A stretch of DNA of 64,000 bases, from assembly GCF_016107395.1 (NCBI RefSeq), contig NZ_JAAIKO010000011.1:1-64000 (forward strand). Direction: 5' to 3'. This document shows positions 63,649-64,000 of this stretch, piece after piece; position 1 is the stretch's first letter, and every line of letters begins with the position of its first letter. A program made the translations under genes and the position numbers. The notes beneath the pieces were generated by a model. It worked only from the letters and a program-made list of their open reading frames with translations. It ran no database searches and had not been told where the DNA came from. This DNA comes from Streptomyces fildesensis (GTDB lineage: Bacteria; Actinomycetota; Actinomycetes; Streptomycetales; Streptomycetaceae).

Positions 63649-64000
63649 ATGCCGAACTCCCAGGCCCCGGCTCCGGCCGAACCAGCCACTCCCAGCCGGA
63701 GAACCTTCCTCACCGGCGCGATAGCCGTAGCCGCGATCACCGCGGGCGGCCCCCTGTTCACCGCGTGCTCGTCCTCGAAGAGCACGAGCAACAAGGGAAG
63801 CGTCGCCACCGGCGACGCGCTGAAGAAGGTGCTGCCCGCCTACGTACCCTCGACGCTGGTCGCCCCGGACGTCCCCGGCGTGAACGGCTCGAGCCCCGGC
63901 TTCACCAAGCTCCCCGACCCGCTGGTCGTCTCGGTCAAGGCCAAACCCGGCAAGGGAAGCACCTTCAAGGCGATGACCCCGATCTGGGGGACCGTCCCGA
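63649..64000 (+). CDS. ABC-transporter sugar-binding lipoprotein (5' part only)
   Basis: 117 codons before the window ends, no stop. The N-terminus has a Tat-like twin arginine (PSRRTFLTG), a hydrophobic core and a lipobox LFTAC with Cys40, so a Tat-exported lipoprotein. The start of the mature protein (SVATGDALKKVLPAYVPSTLV) is like extracellular solute-binding family 1 proteins of Streptomyces. GAAGGG precedes the ATG. The permease genes are expected just beyond the window. Confidence 0.85.
   Translation, partial: MPNSQAPAPAEPATPSRRTFLTGAIAVAAITAGGPLFTACSSSKSTSNKGSVATGDALKKVLPAYVPSTLVAPDVPGVNGSSPGFTKLPDPLVVSVKAKPGKGSTFKAMTPIWGTVP

Overview
The window is about 72% GC, with strongly GC-biased third codon positions, frequent GTG starts and many TetR, MarR, LysR, XRE and LacI regulators. 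It carries an Sfp-type phosphopantetheinyl transferase, a MmyB-like XRE regulator, a bldA-type TTA codon and a DasR-like palindrome. All of this points to a Streptomyces or close relative (Streptomycetaceae). The genes are mostly accessory, with many small regulator/enzyme pairs, several decayed genes and extra copies of housekeeping genes. This suggests a chromosome-arm type region rather than the core.

Layout. 1-9 kb: end of an unknown gene, secreted M1 peptidase, alpha/beta hydrolases (one decayed), VOC proteins, a UvrA-like ATPase, an AraC/VOC pair, and a SnoaL-like/SDR pair. 9-13.6 kb: frameshifted LysR gene diverging from a muconolactone-isomerase-like gene, a GPP34 protein, a TetR regulator whose apparent operator also sits in front of the SDR at 9.0 kb, and remnants of an LLM flavin oxidoreductase and of a putative ion channel. 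13.7-22 kb: a 24-residue membrane peptide behind a sigma-B-like promoter, an MFS exporter, glutaminase fused to a STAS domain, a cupin, a trpD remnant, an alanine-racemase-like protein whose PLP lysine is arginine, a tandem pair of paralogous small proteins, and a complete stand-alone rpoA outside any ribosomal operon. 22-41 kb: regulator/enzyme pairs with visible operators (TetR, XRE, MarR, LexA paralogue, Lrp), a CseBC-like two-component system, a transglycosylase, DNA glycosylase, SMP-30 protein and an ABC-2-type membrane protein.

41.1-53.5 kb is the most interesting part: a leftward operon-like biosynthetic cluster with many 4-bp overlaps. In transcription order it encodes a KAS III-like enzyme with an altered triad, an AurF-like diiron N-oxygenase, a carrier protein, a seryl-tRNA-synthetase-like amino acid:[carrier protein] ligase, a thioester-reductase-like SDR, a ferritin-like diiron protein, a phosphopantetheinyl transferase fused in frame to an ACP, an MMPL exporter, an ICMT-like methyltransferase and a fatty-acyl-AMP ligase. 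Upstream and co-oriented lies a PucR-type regulator with an in-frame TTA codon. My reading is a carrier-protein pathway that loads an amino acid and a fatty acid, oxidises nitrogen, may release reductively, and exports a lipid-like product. I do not recognise it as a described pathway.

54-64 kb: a secreted zinc metalloprotease (FnIII plus ricin-type lectin domains) with a DasR-like site upstream, a small secreted membrane-anchored protein, then a glycan-utilisation locus: LacI regulator, GH31, GH3 and the start of a sugar-binding lipoprotein. Four copies of a 14-bp LacI-type palindrome tie this locus together.
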